Shown here: positions 1 through 8,439 of the stretch, piece after piece
Numbering within the stretch: the stretch's first letter is position 1
Layout: each line of letters starts with the position of its first letter
Assembly (NCBI GenBank): GCA_015501055.1
Contig: JADNYV010000876.1
Span: forward strand, 1 to 13,673
Reading direction: 5' to 3'
DNA: 13,673 nucleotides
From: Mucidula mucida
Lineage: Eukaryota; Basidiomycota; Agaricomycetes; Agaricales; Physalacriaceae
Translations under genes and position numbers: made by a program
Notes under the pieces: generated by a model
Databases searched by the model: none
Told to the model about the DNA's origin: nothing
What the model saw: only the letters and a program-made list of their open reading frames with translations

Positions 1-35
1 ACAGAAGGTCCTCAGTTCGAGCCTGGGTCGACTCA
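1..35 (+). tRNA. tRNA, 3' part, cut by the window edge
   Basis: The first 35 bases fit the 3' half of a tRNA. A 5-bp T stem (11-15 with 23-27, including one G-T pair) encloses a 7-base loop TTCGAGC at 16-22. It is followed by a 7-base acceptor 3' strand (28-34) and discriminator A35. A run of five T at 55-59 could end Pol III transcription. The anticodon lies outside the window, so the isotype cannot be read. A tRNA-derived repeat is the alternative. Confidence 0.65.
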
Positions 36-326
36 ATTGTATTTTGCCAGCTACTTTTTGTGGCGCCAGATTTGCTTTCTCAAAAAATTTTGATGGACTT
101 TTTGAAATTTGCAGCTTGCCATTTGTCCGTATATCAAGATTCATGAAAACAAGTATGAGCCGGTGGAGTCGGGAGCCCATCTGTTGATCAGTGATAAACT
201 TATATCTATGTTGCTGCTTACACTTTACAGTACTTCCATTGTCCAATGAAGAAACTTACTAAGACGTTTCAATCAAGCAAAAAATGCCGCCCGCTTGGCA
301 TTCCGACTCGTCTGGCAACTACCACC

Positions 327-1431
327 ATGTCATTGACCAAGGTCTGTTTTGCTCCTCTGGAATCTGCACAAAATGAAGGACTCTAACCTCTTTTCCAGTC
401 GCCCGTTCTCCTCGTGACCCTACTCCAGGGCAAGCAAGTATATCAAAACGCATCTCGCAAAGACCTCATTGCGGGACTGAAAAGAGCGAATCAGCCGGAC
501 TGTCGACAGTCTCATGAGCAATCTCACCACCACTCCTCCTCCACGCGCCGTATTCATTCAAGACGCGGCTCTGGCCTATAATGGATTTGCCATGTACACC
601 AGGGCTCTCGTACAGTACACCCGGAACGGAGGAACGGTCGTGGTTGGTTGGGACTTTGCGAATCACGTCATGCCGCCAGAGATGGAGGCGTTCTTCAAAC
701 AGTGGGACCTACCATGGAAGCAGGCTCGTATTTCCGGACGACTTTTCACCGCAACCAAGCCAATAGTGCTATCAACCACGTAGACCTATGCGACAAGTAC
801 AGCGCAGAATCGTTGTCCTTGCGTGACGTCACGCCAGAACACGCGTTGTACACGCCCTCGTCCGCGTCTCACGTCGAGTCTCGGGTTTTCCCTGAAGATT
901 TCTGCCCCGTCGACGTGAAGGAAACCGCGGTTGCGTTTGCGCGTGCTGGAAAAGGCCTCTTTGGATACTCTGGCGACGTGAATAACGAGGTTGACTCGAC
1001 CAAAGCGCACCTTGCCATGCTAGGACTCCCACATGGCTTCATCCCATCAGTCTTCACGCGTCCAGGAAGATTCGCTGTGAGTGTGCCCGGTATCGGCACG
1101 GAGAACGATCCAGAGATGTCGGTGTACACAGATGCCATCAAGCAGGCTGGGTGTGAGATGTATAGCGGAGTGCGGATTGGGAATCAGCCCCCAATATATG
1201 CCCTCAGTTCGGATGTAGCGGCACAAAATGGGGGCGGTGTGCCCCAGCCCCGACCTAATGCGTGTCAGGCATGTGGAAAGGACGCGCCGATGCAATGCGG
1301 TCGATGCAAGAAGGTCAAGTACTGTGGCGTTGCACACCAAAAGCAGGTACGCGGATCCGATACTTCGTGGGTTGGTTTAACGTTTCCTCCAGGATTGGAA
1401 GAACCACAAAGCGTATTGTAAAGCGTCATAA
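327..1431 (+). CDS. MYND-type zinc finger protein, reading frame apparently broken
   Basis: Fungal protein with a C-terminal MYND finger, a zinc-binding protein-interaction module; the rest of the protein has no known enzymatic role. Proposed start ATG 327 (MSLTK), with a 57-nt intron at 342-398 leading into SPVLLVTLLQGKQ. A second phase-0 intron at 1347-1392 splits the finger, and the stop is 1429-1431. The finger follows the MYND spacing C-x2-C-x7-C-x2-C-x5-C-x3-[C]-x7-H-x3-C, but the sixth ligand is His (CAC 1335-1337) instead of Cys. The frame has to change twice. Near 438-490 this could be an intron (438-486) or a one-base indel. Near 715-722, FFKQWDLPW must pass directly into EAGSYFRTTFHRN one frame back, as if one G were missing after CATGG, and an intron there would remove sequence that looks conserved. 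It is either a young pseudogene or a sequencing error. The family call is good; the start is moderately sure. Confidence 0.7.
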
Positions 1432-1754
1432 TTCTGTACTCGTCTCAGCAGCTTTCTGTCTTAGTGTCCGCTTTCTTCATCAACTTTCGTTCAATGTTAC
1501 TGTATTCACATATAGATCGGAGTACACTCCTCTCAGGGATAACAGATCAATGCGACGCGGCATTGGCAGCAAACTTTTGCAGGTTGAATTGGAAGAAAGA
1601 CACGGTATGCACAGTCTTCGATTTGCTCCGGTTGACAATGGAAAATCCACCTCGCTTTAGCGCATGCCCTTCATGGCAACTGAATACCTTTCCAGGGTAC
1701 ATGGTCTCGAAAAAAAGCATCATTATATGTAAGGTAATGCGCATATAGTAAGAA
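1432..1754. other. Intergenic, tail-to-tail spacer
   Basis: These 323 bases lie between the stop of the MYND gene and the stop of the minus-strand TPR relic, so both flanking reading frames end here. Open frames on the plus strand (for example 1464-1748) have no recognisable protein pattern. No repeat or RNA structure was seen. 3' UTR sequence is the likely content. Confidence 0.5.
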
Positions 1755-2173
1755 TCAGACAGACATCTTGAGGAAAGGCTCCAGCGCGAGATCAGCGTCG
1801 TACTTCTTCCCCTTCCCTCTATCCATTGCAGGGCCTGGCCACCAAAGTTTCTTCATCTTCGGTAGTGCCACTTTGAGACGTCTCACTACCTGAAGCTGCT
1901 CAGATGCTGGAGCGTCGCTTTTGATCATGTACTCCAGCGCGCAGTGTAGGTACCCTGTCAGGTTTGTTGACACCACACTCGTTCAACCCAGCACGTACAC
2001 GTGTGTGACTGGTCGTCGATTGCATATCCATCGGCGGCTTTCAGGTAACACTGTCCAGCTGTGCGAAGATAGTCCTCACGCTCGCTCGCAGTGGCGTGAC
2101 GTGATAGTACCCCGAGGCTCTAGAACCGTGATTCTGACAGTTTTTCGTTGATGGCTGACTTACACATGTGCGT
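1755..2173 (-). pseudogene. Relic C-terminus of a TPR-family paralogue
   Basis: The minus strand carries the C-terminal part of the same family as the plus-strand gene at 2661-4785. Pieces, in coding order: about 10 bases ending at 2164, intron 2120-2163, exon 1999-2119, intron 1955-1998, exon 1755-1954. Spliced residues such as DDQSHTWYLHCALEYM match DDETHAWFLSCALQAM of the intact gene. Both introns sit at the same codon positions and phases as introns 10 and 11 of that gene. The tail has the family pattern RRLKVALPKMKKLW followed by a GRGK-like stretch. A frameshift lies inside 1999-2119 (between GYYHV and ATASERED), and about ten residues are missing there. Everything upstream of 2173 is gone: the coding match stops at the TA of the inverted-repeat element. 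Divergence from the intact paralogue is large, so this is not a recent duplicate. Hence a relic, not a working gene. Confidence 0.65.
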
Positions 2174-2175
2174 TA

Positions 2176-2237
2176 CAGCACCTTTCAAAGCAATGTGCAC
2201 TCTCCACAGTTTGCTCCGCTCAGCATTTCTGCTCAGG
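2176..2237 (+). repeat. Left terminal inverted repeat of the MITE-like element
   Basis: Sixty-two bases from CAGCACC to GCTCAGG. They match the reverse complement of 2444-2505 except at about positions 10, 34, 47, 49 and 51. The core GCAATGTGCACTCTCC is identical in both arms. Confidence 0.8.
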
Positions 2238-2443
2238 CCCGGACGTGTAACCTAGTTACTGAAATGAATCTCATTCAAATCTTGTGTGTATGCTCACAGT
2301 TCTTGAAGGTGCAGCATACCGGAAGCTGGCAAGAGACCCTTGCTATAACATTCAACTTGTCTTAGGACTTCTAGAGTCGGTGTGGTCGCGTCAACGGTTT
2401 CGTTGTACATCGCGCGTAGAATTACTTCCTAATTGGGCTCAAC

Positions 2444-2505
2444 CCTGAGCAGAATTCCCGAGCGGAGCAAAGTGTGGAGAGTGCACATTGCTTTGCAAGG
2501 TGCTG
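2444..2505 (-). repeat. Right terminal inverted repeat of the MITE-like element
   Basis: Reverse-complement partner of 2176-2237. It starts CCTGAGC on the plus strand and ends GGTGCTG, followed by the flanking TA. A few mismatches show that the element is not brand new. Confidence 0.8.
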
Positions 2506-2602
2506 TACCCCAACATTTTCTTGCTTTGCTTTCCGTTTCTCGGTCTCTTTCCTGAAAGGACATGGCTAAATTCCCGATCGGTCTTATTTCGAAATCGGCT
2601 TT

Positions 2603-2608
2603 TATAAG
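2603..2608 (+). promoter_or_regulatory. Candidate TATA box of the TPR gene
   Basis: TATAAG in the context CTTTTATAAGAT lies 53 bases before the ATG at 2661. It is also downstream of an in-frame ATG at 2562. If it is the real TATA box, transcription starts after 2562 and the shorter protein is made. Confidence 0.45.
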
Positions 2609-2660
2609 ATTTCCCACGTTTAGCGCTTCTAAGTTCTCAATCACGACCACCAAGTCATCT

Positions 2661-4785
2661 ATGGCTGACGCTGCTGCTTTGAAGGCCGAAGGCAACGAGC
2701 TGTTCTTGCAGAAAGACTACCCAGCTGCAATCCAAAAATACACCGCAGCCATCAACGCGGACGGACAGAACGCAGTTCTATATGCTAATCGCGCGGCGTG
2801 TTACCTCAGTTTGAAGGAGTAGGCGCCATTTTCCTCGCATCAACCCATACCAGGTCACTTACTGCTCTCAAGGTATCTCAACGCTGTTGGCGACGCGAAT
2901 CAGGCAAGTTTTTTGAGTGTATCCTCTCGCGTACTAACCTCGCCATACCTCTAGGCGACCAAGATAGATCCCAACTATGCGAAAGCATACGCTAGATTGG
3001 GCACAGCGCACGACGTGAGCCATCTTATTCAATGAAACCAACTCGATCCAACATCTATAGATGCTTTCCGAACACTGGCTTAGCGTGAATGACTGGCAGA
3101 AAGCGCTGGACACGCTCCCTCCCGGCGATGACAAAACACGCGAACAGTACGCCGCTGGCCTCCGTGCTGCTCAATTGGCGCTGGAGAAACTCGAGAATGC
3201 CGCGTCGGATCGCGCTATTGTCATGAATTCTCGAACGACCACTTTGCCTTGGGTTGCTGCTCGTATGTTGCTACCTGGACTAGTCACTCGACGAGAGACG
3301 AGAAGCAGTGTATGTGTAGTGCAGTCCTTCCCCTTGAATCATCACTGACAGGTATGGCACAGGCTTGGGTCGTACACGAGGCATATCAGGTGTGTTTTTA
3401 CGTTCCTTGTCATATTTCATCGAAGTCGATGTCACTATCAGTCATTCATGGAAGGCGTCAACATCATGAACTCCACAAAGTCTTCAGGACCGATGCTCAT
3501 GGGCCGTCTTGGCGTGAGTTGTAAAACACGTATCATCGCGCGCGAACTGACAGTCTTCCGATTAGCTTCTTGAACGCATCACCAATGGCATCCTGCAAGA
3601 TAACCGTGTGTTCCACCTTACCGACAATAACTTCATATCCAACTATAATAGGCAAGGTATGAGGCATGTTTCAGGACTAGTGTGATCGACCTATAGCTAC
3701 CCTTGGTAGTCCAACTGGAAGCCACCCAGAGTCAAGCTTGGCCGGAATCTGGTCCCATTCAAATCAAGAAGGACGCACTTCAACGACTGCAAGAACATGG
3801 CTGGGAAAGTGTTCGCTCGGCGTTGAGTGTTACTATCAGGTATGCAGTAACCAAGTTCATCACAGGCGGCTAATATTTGTCTCAGGTGCTGGATTATGAG
3901 AGGTTACATTGACGGAAACCTACGCGGCCAACATCAAGCTGAAGTCGAGTTTCTCTCGCGAGCCCTCGATATCCTCGAATGGGGGCGTGAAAGGTGGGCA
4001 GACGTACCCCGCAGCGACCGGGGCTCGATCTTTGAGATCACTTTCATTCGAGGGGTCCGTAACATGCATCTGCATGCTATGATGGAGGTATTATCTCGAA
4101 TATTTAGCGCTCAGCAACGACCTGATGAGACTCTAGGCACATTCCACGAATCAGTTGCAAGACCTGGAAGACCTTTTAAGACGTGCTGAAGATCAGATTC
4201 GCGAGATCGATGAAAACCCCCTTTCAACAGACACAGAGGCAGCGCCTGGCTGGACCTTGGCTTTTGGTGATTATTGCAAAGGCCACGCCTATGCGTAAGT
4301 ATCATCAGTCGCATATACGTGACTCTTATATATTGTACAGGATGAAAGGGTTCTATTACAACCAACGAGGCAACCAGGAGAAGGCGGCGCAGAAGAACAA
4401 CCCCGAAGCCGGGCATGAGCCTTACAGGCAGGCTGCAGTCGCCTATCTCTCAGCTGCCGAGTGCTTCCCTCAGGACGACGAAACACATGCCTGTCCGTAT
4501 TACTTCTCTTTATTCGTCGGTCTCGACTGATCATTATTCCCAGGGTTTTTGAGCTGTGCTCTACAGGCTATGTGGTCGTACCGCGCGCCAATCCGGGACC
4601 AGTTGCCGCCAATGCAAAAACTGAGAGAATCACAGCCTCTGATGTTAAAGATTTGGAAGTACTCTCAAATGAGTCAAGGCGGGAGGGATATGTTGATCGA
4701 AAATACATTGAGGAGACAGGATACCTACAAGGCGGCTCTTGCCAATGGAAAGGCTACGTTAGACGACCGGCCCCCCCTCGCGTAA
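2661..4785 (+). CDS. TPR-repeat protein of a fungal family, 12 exons
   Basis: Predicted protein of 523 residues. Exons: 2661-2818, 2873-2903, 2955-3014, 3061-3309, 3363-3389, 3442-3513, 3566-3656, 3710-3839, 3886-4087, 4137-4294, 4341-4492, 4544-4785; the total is divisible by three. The N-terminus (about residues 5-100) contains TPR repeats of the STI1/SGT1 type (ALKAEGNELFLQKDYPAAIQ, then VLYANRAACYLSLKEY and KIDPNYAKAYARLGTAHD). TPRs bind peptide tails of partners such as chaperones. The remainder is a family-specific helical region with landmarks ITNGILQDNRVFHL, VEFLSRALDILEWGR, GHAYAMKGFYYNQ and a C-terminal PPMQKLRESQPLMLKIW. No catalytic motif was seen and the function is unknown. Intron 2 (2904-2954) has a GC donor (CAG|GCAAGT). 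The acceptors of introns 4 and 7 were chosen by fit and are the least sure. An in-frame ATG at 2562 would add 33 residues. A decayed paralogue lies just upstream on the other strand. Confidence 0.82.
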
Positions 4786-4934
4786 GAACGATATTTGGGC
4801 ATACACATACATATTTTGGGTCCTTTTTGTAATCTTAGATCGCATACTCTACTATTCTTGACATACATACTTAGGGCGTATTCATATTCAATCGTCGTTC
4901 CAAGTCGGTGGAGCTCTGTTACTCTGCTCCGTCT

Positions 4935-5796
4935 CTAGACACCATGGTAGGCCAGAGGGCTCTGGACTGGTGGAAGCTGAAGCTTCTCCGAAAGCCGCTC
5001 GACCTCCTCGACAGCGTCCAGACACCGGTCGGCGAAATCATCGAGGATATCAGATATCAAAGAAGCCAACATCTTCGCCGAGTGGGGAAGGGAGAGGCAC
5101 AAAGCACGGATTTCGCGCTGGATTCGGACGTGTCGTGATACGGTGGGCTCTGCCGGGGTGAGGGTGGGTCACTCTGAACTCATCAAGAAGAGGATGCAGA
5201 TAACGAACCCGTGACTTTGAGGCAGCCATCCTTATCCGAGAGGATAGCAAGGTTGACAGAGGAAAGGAGAACATGGCGCTTTACGTTGGTGAGGAACGGA
5301 TACATGGGGTCCGCTCCAGGTCGAATGAGCTGAGGGCCAGTCCAGTCAGCTCTCGTTGTCCAGAATTAAGGAGAAGGCTCACAGCACACGTCTCCAGACC
5401 CCATCGATCGTACACCCGAGCGAGCTCCAGCTCTCCAGAGGGATTTAGATCAAAGTCGTGCTCGATGCAGTGAACCCGCAAGGCCGAGAGGTAGCGAATA
5501 TGGGAGTAGAAGAGGACTCTGATCGTTCTGTGACCTTGTTGAGTTAATCAAGATGGACGAGATTTGGAAGAGACCCACGTGGGATGCGAATGCGTTCTCC
5601 TCCCATCGTGGCGACTCAGAGGCGGAGCTTTCTCCTGGAATATCCGCTTATGTTCCTGCGGGGACTTGACGAGCAGATAGCAATTGTCTTTAAAAGGTTT
5701 CAGCACGCGCGCAATGTCGCCATACTGAATATTGAAGAGCCCTTTCAAAAGAAGAAAGAGCGCGCAGAAAAAAGCAGCAGAAAGGAGTGGAAACAT
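4935..5796 (-). CDS. Unknown protein with hydrophobic N-terminus, 4 exons
   Basis: Spliced model, minus strand: 5579-5796, 5285-5518, 5173-5230, 4935-5117, giving 230 residues with all junction phases consistent. I do not recognise the family. The N-terminus, FPLLSAAFFCALFLLLKG (about residues 2-19), looks like a signal anchor or signal peptide. The middle is a compact globular-looking stretch: FYSHIRYLSALRVHCIEHDF, then ELELARVYDRWGLETCAVSL. The C-terminal part (SAKMLASLISDILDDF, then CLDAVEEVERLSEKL) is helical and acidic and could form a coiled coil. Intron lengths are 60, 54 and 55 nt. The gene ends 149 bp from the stop of the TPR gene, so the two are convergent. Its start faces that of the secreted protein gene at 6114. 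The exon-1 to exon-2 junction is the weakest point: a start at an internal ATG (MGGERIRIP) with a different first intron also splices in frame and would remove the hydrophobic segment. Confidence 0.6.
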
Positions 5797-6113
5797 GGTG
5801 ATGGGTAAATGAGTCGGACATGGCGTTGGAAGCGCCTATAAAGTGAAAAAGCTTCCCAAACACAGAACAAGGTTGCTGAAGGGCTCGTAAAGCGAATTAT
5901 AACGCGTCGATACGGGTCTTTGTGAACAAGGACTGCTGGTTGTAGAACAAGCGCACGAAGTCCGGTCCGGCCCGAGCTGATCCGCTCCCAGATCTAGGGA
6001 CGATCGCGATTCCCGACAACAATTCGAGGCGCACGCGCACGCGGCCAGCTCATGTCCAAATCCAGCCATATGGCTGTCCATTCATGGATCGTGGAACGTG
6101 ATACTTATGTTAG
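5797..6113. other. Divergent intergenic region, likely shared promoter
   Basis: This 317-bp stretch separates two genes that start facing away from each other. An A/T-rich CTATAAAG/CTTTATAG sequence at about 5837-5844 lies some 40 bases upstream of the minus-strand start. No protein pattern was seen in the open frame on the minus strand (5836-6081), which is Cys/Ser-rich by composition only. Confidence 0.45.
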
Positions 6114-6745
6114 ATGACTACTTACCTTGTTATGTGAGTGCAACGGCTTCAGTTGGAGACTGTACCGGCCAGTGGGCAGCGAGGAAACCTATACCAGTGT
6201 GGCTATCACTGAACTGATCGCGCTCCTTCCCTTTTCAGTGCTGCCGCGCGCTTGGCTCAAGCGGCTGCACATCCAGCGCAAACTAGGCCTCTGAGCAAGC
6301 GTGGTGAGTGTTCTCTCCCTTTTCTCATCTTTCTCTTCTTCCTTGCTTGCTCCTTCGTTTAATCATAAGTATCAGGTGCAAGCATCATTATCGAGCCCTT
6401 AATCCTGACGAATCATCCAGAATGGGCCAAGTAGCGCCCAGGCGCACGACGTTTCGTGAAGCTCATGGCCTCAGTTGCCCTGTGCCGGCCTATGTAGGAC
6501 AAGAAAACAGATCTACAGTGCGCCACATGTACAAATTGTCAGAGTGTGCTTCCATGTGCGCTCAAGTTCTAAAATCTATTGTTGAACGCGTAGGTACATG
6601 CCCGAGTGCGACTGCCATTAAGAAGAATGGCATCCCAGCAATTAATGATCGCTGTAACCGTGAATCTGCTTCCATTTGCTCATGCCCTGACTCCACTAAC
6701 GGCATGCTGTTAACATGTGTCTCGCGCTGTCAACGCCTGGGGTGA
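6114..6745 (+). CDS. Small secreted cysteine-rich protein with Kex2-type site, 4 exons
   Basis: Spliced model: 6114-6133, 6239-6303, 6376-6430, 6475-6745, giving 136 residues. The N-terminus MTTYLVIAAARLAQAAA is a short hydrophobic leader. It is followed by a presumed propeptide ending in Lys27-Arg28, a typical Kex2 cleavage site. The predicted mature part (29-136) has nine cysteines at 48, 71, 75, 89, 107, 115, 117, 128 and 132. The spacing C-x3-C ... C ... C-x-C-x10-C-x3-C recalls the CFEM domain, but the extra residues between C89 and C107 do not fit a standard CFEM, so this is only a resemblance. Acting outside the cell or in the cell wall is inferred from the leader and cysteines. Introns are 105, 72 and 44 nt. 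The last exon is the best supported. The first exon (20 nt) is the weakest, and the leader is less hydrophobic than usual. Confidence 0.6.
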
Positions 6746-7362
6746 AACGAGCACACGATGATGCCAGACGGAGATATCTAACGCCTCCACCGTTAACTCG
6801 TCGTTCCCGGACATCAAATCTCAGCAAACACGGAATCTCAACGGAATCTAATACAAAACATAAAATTATTCTCTATAGACGGTCAGAGATTATTTTTGGC
6901 TTTTCTCGCGATATAGGTAACACGTAGCTAGAGAAAAAGAAGTGATGGTACATCAGAGCAGCGAAGGGAAGAAAGTCAATGAAATATTGGTCAGTCAAAG
7001 GGGGTTACTAGTACAATCGCATACTCTTCAGAACTAGGGTTACAGGTGAAATCTAAGGACGGGGTCAGACATTGTGGCGAACAGAACAGAGTAGAGACTA
7101 ACCAGTTACAGGGAAGGAAACTGCCGGAGTGAAGGAATGAAGCCCAAATGAGAAAGGACTCATAATGCGCATTTTGGGCGAGAATCGGTGTATGCTACGG
7201 GGCGACCAAAGTGATGCGAGTCCATGAAGATACAAGCTGTGATGATACAAGTCTACAGCGATTGCAGGTATCCTGCTGCAGATGGTTTTGCAGGACATAA
7301 GCGAGAGTGATATGAGGAGTAAACGAGTGGCGATAATGGAGACGATGACGAGGGAAAAGTGC
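6746..7362. other. Convergent intergenic region
   Basis: These 617 bases lie between the stops of the plus-strand secreted protein gene and the minus-strand disordered protein gene. A/T-rich sequence at about 6840-6905 could hold polyadenylation signals of the plus-strand gene. A minus-strand open frame (7098-7376) begins inside the last codons of the neighbouring gene in another frame and is not supported. No tRNA, repeat or inverted structure was recognised. Confidence 0.45.
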
Positions 7363-8142
7363 TCAATTGAAACCATCGAAATGGCCCTTCAAGATGCGCT
7401 CGCCCATCGGGGAGGGCGCCCTGCGCGGCTTGGCGTCAAGGCTGATCGTGGCAGAGCGACGGGGCCTGCCACCCTGGCGAGTGAAAGGAGGAAGCTGCCT
7501 AGTCTCCATCGGTGAGGTGACAGCAGAATTAGGCGGCACGTTGGGCGGAGAGTTGGACCGCAAATCGGCGGGCTGTAAAAAAGCAGATTAGGCAAAACGC
7601 CAAATAAGACAAACTGAGACACTCACTCTCGCGAAAGCGGTACTCAAAGAGAGCCTACGCAGAAGGCCCGTGCCTCTCTCCGCGTTGGGTTCTGGCATGG
7701 CCGGCTGCGACGGGGCCTGCGCGAAACGCCCAGCCACAGCAGTGCTTGCTCGCCGGGCATGGTGTGCAACAGCGGGTTCCTTCTCGGGTTCGTCTTCTGA
7801 GAAAATGTTAGCAAATCTAGACACGCAGCAACCGCACGACAAACCTTCATACAACGGAGGCGGGCCAAACTTTCGGAATGGAAAGGTGTTTGTGGCCCCA
7901 GGTGGCGCCTTAGTAGGTGATTGATTGAAGAAATATGAGAATATGGGGGAGTTGGTCGGGGACGCTGGACCAAAGCGAGCAGAGCCAGCGGACGTGGAGA
8001 TGGGGGTAACAACTTCCGAGGGAGAGCTAGCAGAGCCTGAGGACGCAGAGGAGACCGAGGCCGACCGCCCTCTACCGAAACGTGTGTTAATTGGGATGGG
8101 TTCAGAAGGTTTGGATGAGTCTGAGCGAGGATCTGAAGACAT
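7363..8142 (-). CDS. Conserved fungal disordered protein, Ser/Pro-rich, with RRxS sites
   Basis: Three exons on the minus strand: 7845-8142, 7627-7796, 7363-7572 (introns of 48 and 54 nt), giving 225 residues. The protein is almost wholly low-complexity: Ser, Pro, Arg, Gly and Ala dominate, with the landmarks EPIPINTRFGRGRS, FGPASPTNSPIFSYFF and the C-terminal APSPMGERILKGHFDGFN. I recognise the ends as conserved in basidiomycete proteins of unknown function. It has several basic phospho-site motifs: RRAS at 114-117, RRLS at 146-149 and RRS at 194-196. It also has SP/TP pairs, so regulation by PKA-like and proline-directed kinases is inferred. No membrane segment or enzyme motif was seen. The start was placed at MSSDP; an in-frame ATG 21 bases upstream (8163) is possible. 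Splicing explains the frame changes that break the region into separate open frames. Confidence 0.8.
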
Positions 8143-8275
8143 TTTGTTGAGAAATTGAAGCAAATAAAGAGGTTGAAAATGAGACGGGCAAATGGTGGTG
8201 GTTGGAAAGAAAGCAAGAGACGGCCGAAGTCACAGCTTCAAATAGCGGATCGACTCAGTTGGATCTAAGATCTGT

Positions 8276-8288
8276 CACGTGAGATTGG
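8276..8288 (-). promoter_or_regulatory. E-box next to CCAAT box upstream of the 7363-8142 gene
   Basis: On the minus strand the sequence reads CCAATCTCACGTG, about 134 bases before the ATG at 8142. CACGTG is the palindromic site of bHLH factors and CCAAT is the site of the Hap/NF-Y complex. Both are short enough to occur by chance, so only their adjacency and position support a role. Confidence 0.35.
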
Positions 8289-8439
8289 AGTTGTATTAAT
8301 AGCGATACTCATTCTTGGCAACCGCCTGGGAAGCTGTAAGCTCGCTCTCGACCTAGGGCAACGCTACGGTTACTGATATTAGCACAACAGCGGACATCGC
8401 ACCCATCGTCTGGACCTCGTACCGCCCTCTTCCAGACCG

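Larger units (their letters stand above)
2174..2507. mobile_element. MITE-like element with 62-bp terminal inverted repeats and TA flanks
   Basis: A 330-bp non-coding block (2176-2505) begins CAGCACCTT and ends with its complement AAGGTGCTG, and is flanked on both sides by TA (2174-2175 and 2506-2507). The terminal repeats are about 62 bp with roughly five mismatches, and the interior of about 206 bp holds no transposase frame. TA duplication with CAG termini is the usual signature of Tc1/mariner-type miniature elements, so a non-autonomous member of that superfamily is inferred. It lies about 150 bp upstream of the ATG at 2661 and about 95 bp upstream of the TATA box, so it forms part of that gene's upstream region. 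An inverted duplication of promoter sequence is the alternative. Confidence 0.7.

Noticed and set aside
1560..1620. Possible second MYND tail (NFCRLNWKKD) after the MYND gene
   Set aside because: Too short, with no upstream cysteine pairs in frame; the real finger is completed by 1393-1431.
2429..2695. 88-residue minus-strand frame over the MITE and TPR exon 1
   Set aside because: Antisense of a well-supported exon and of the right TIR.
6308..6430. Hydrophobic N-terminus upstream of the Cys-rich exons that looks like a signal peptide
   Set aside because: It starts at GTG, not ATG. The hydrophobic residues come from the C/T-rich tract of an intron (6304-6375), and the spliced model explains the region better.
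7644..8216. 190-residue minus-strand frame
   Set aside because: Shadow of the disordered protein gene in another frame; its Pro/Arg/Ser content is a by-product of that gene's codons.
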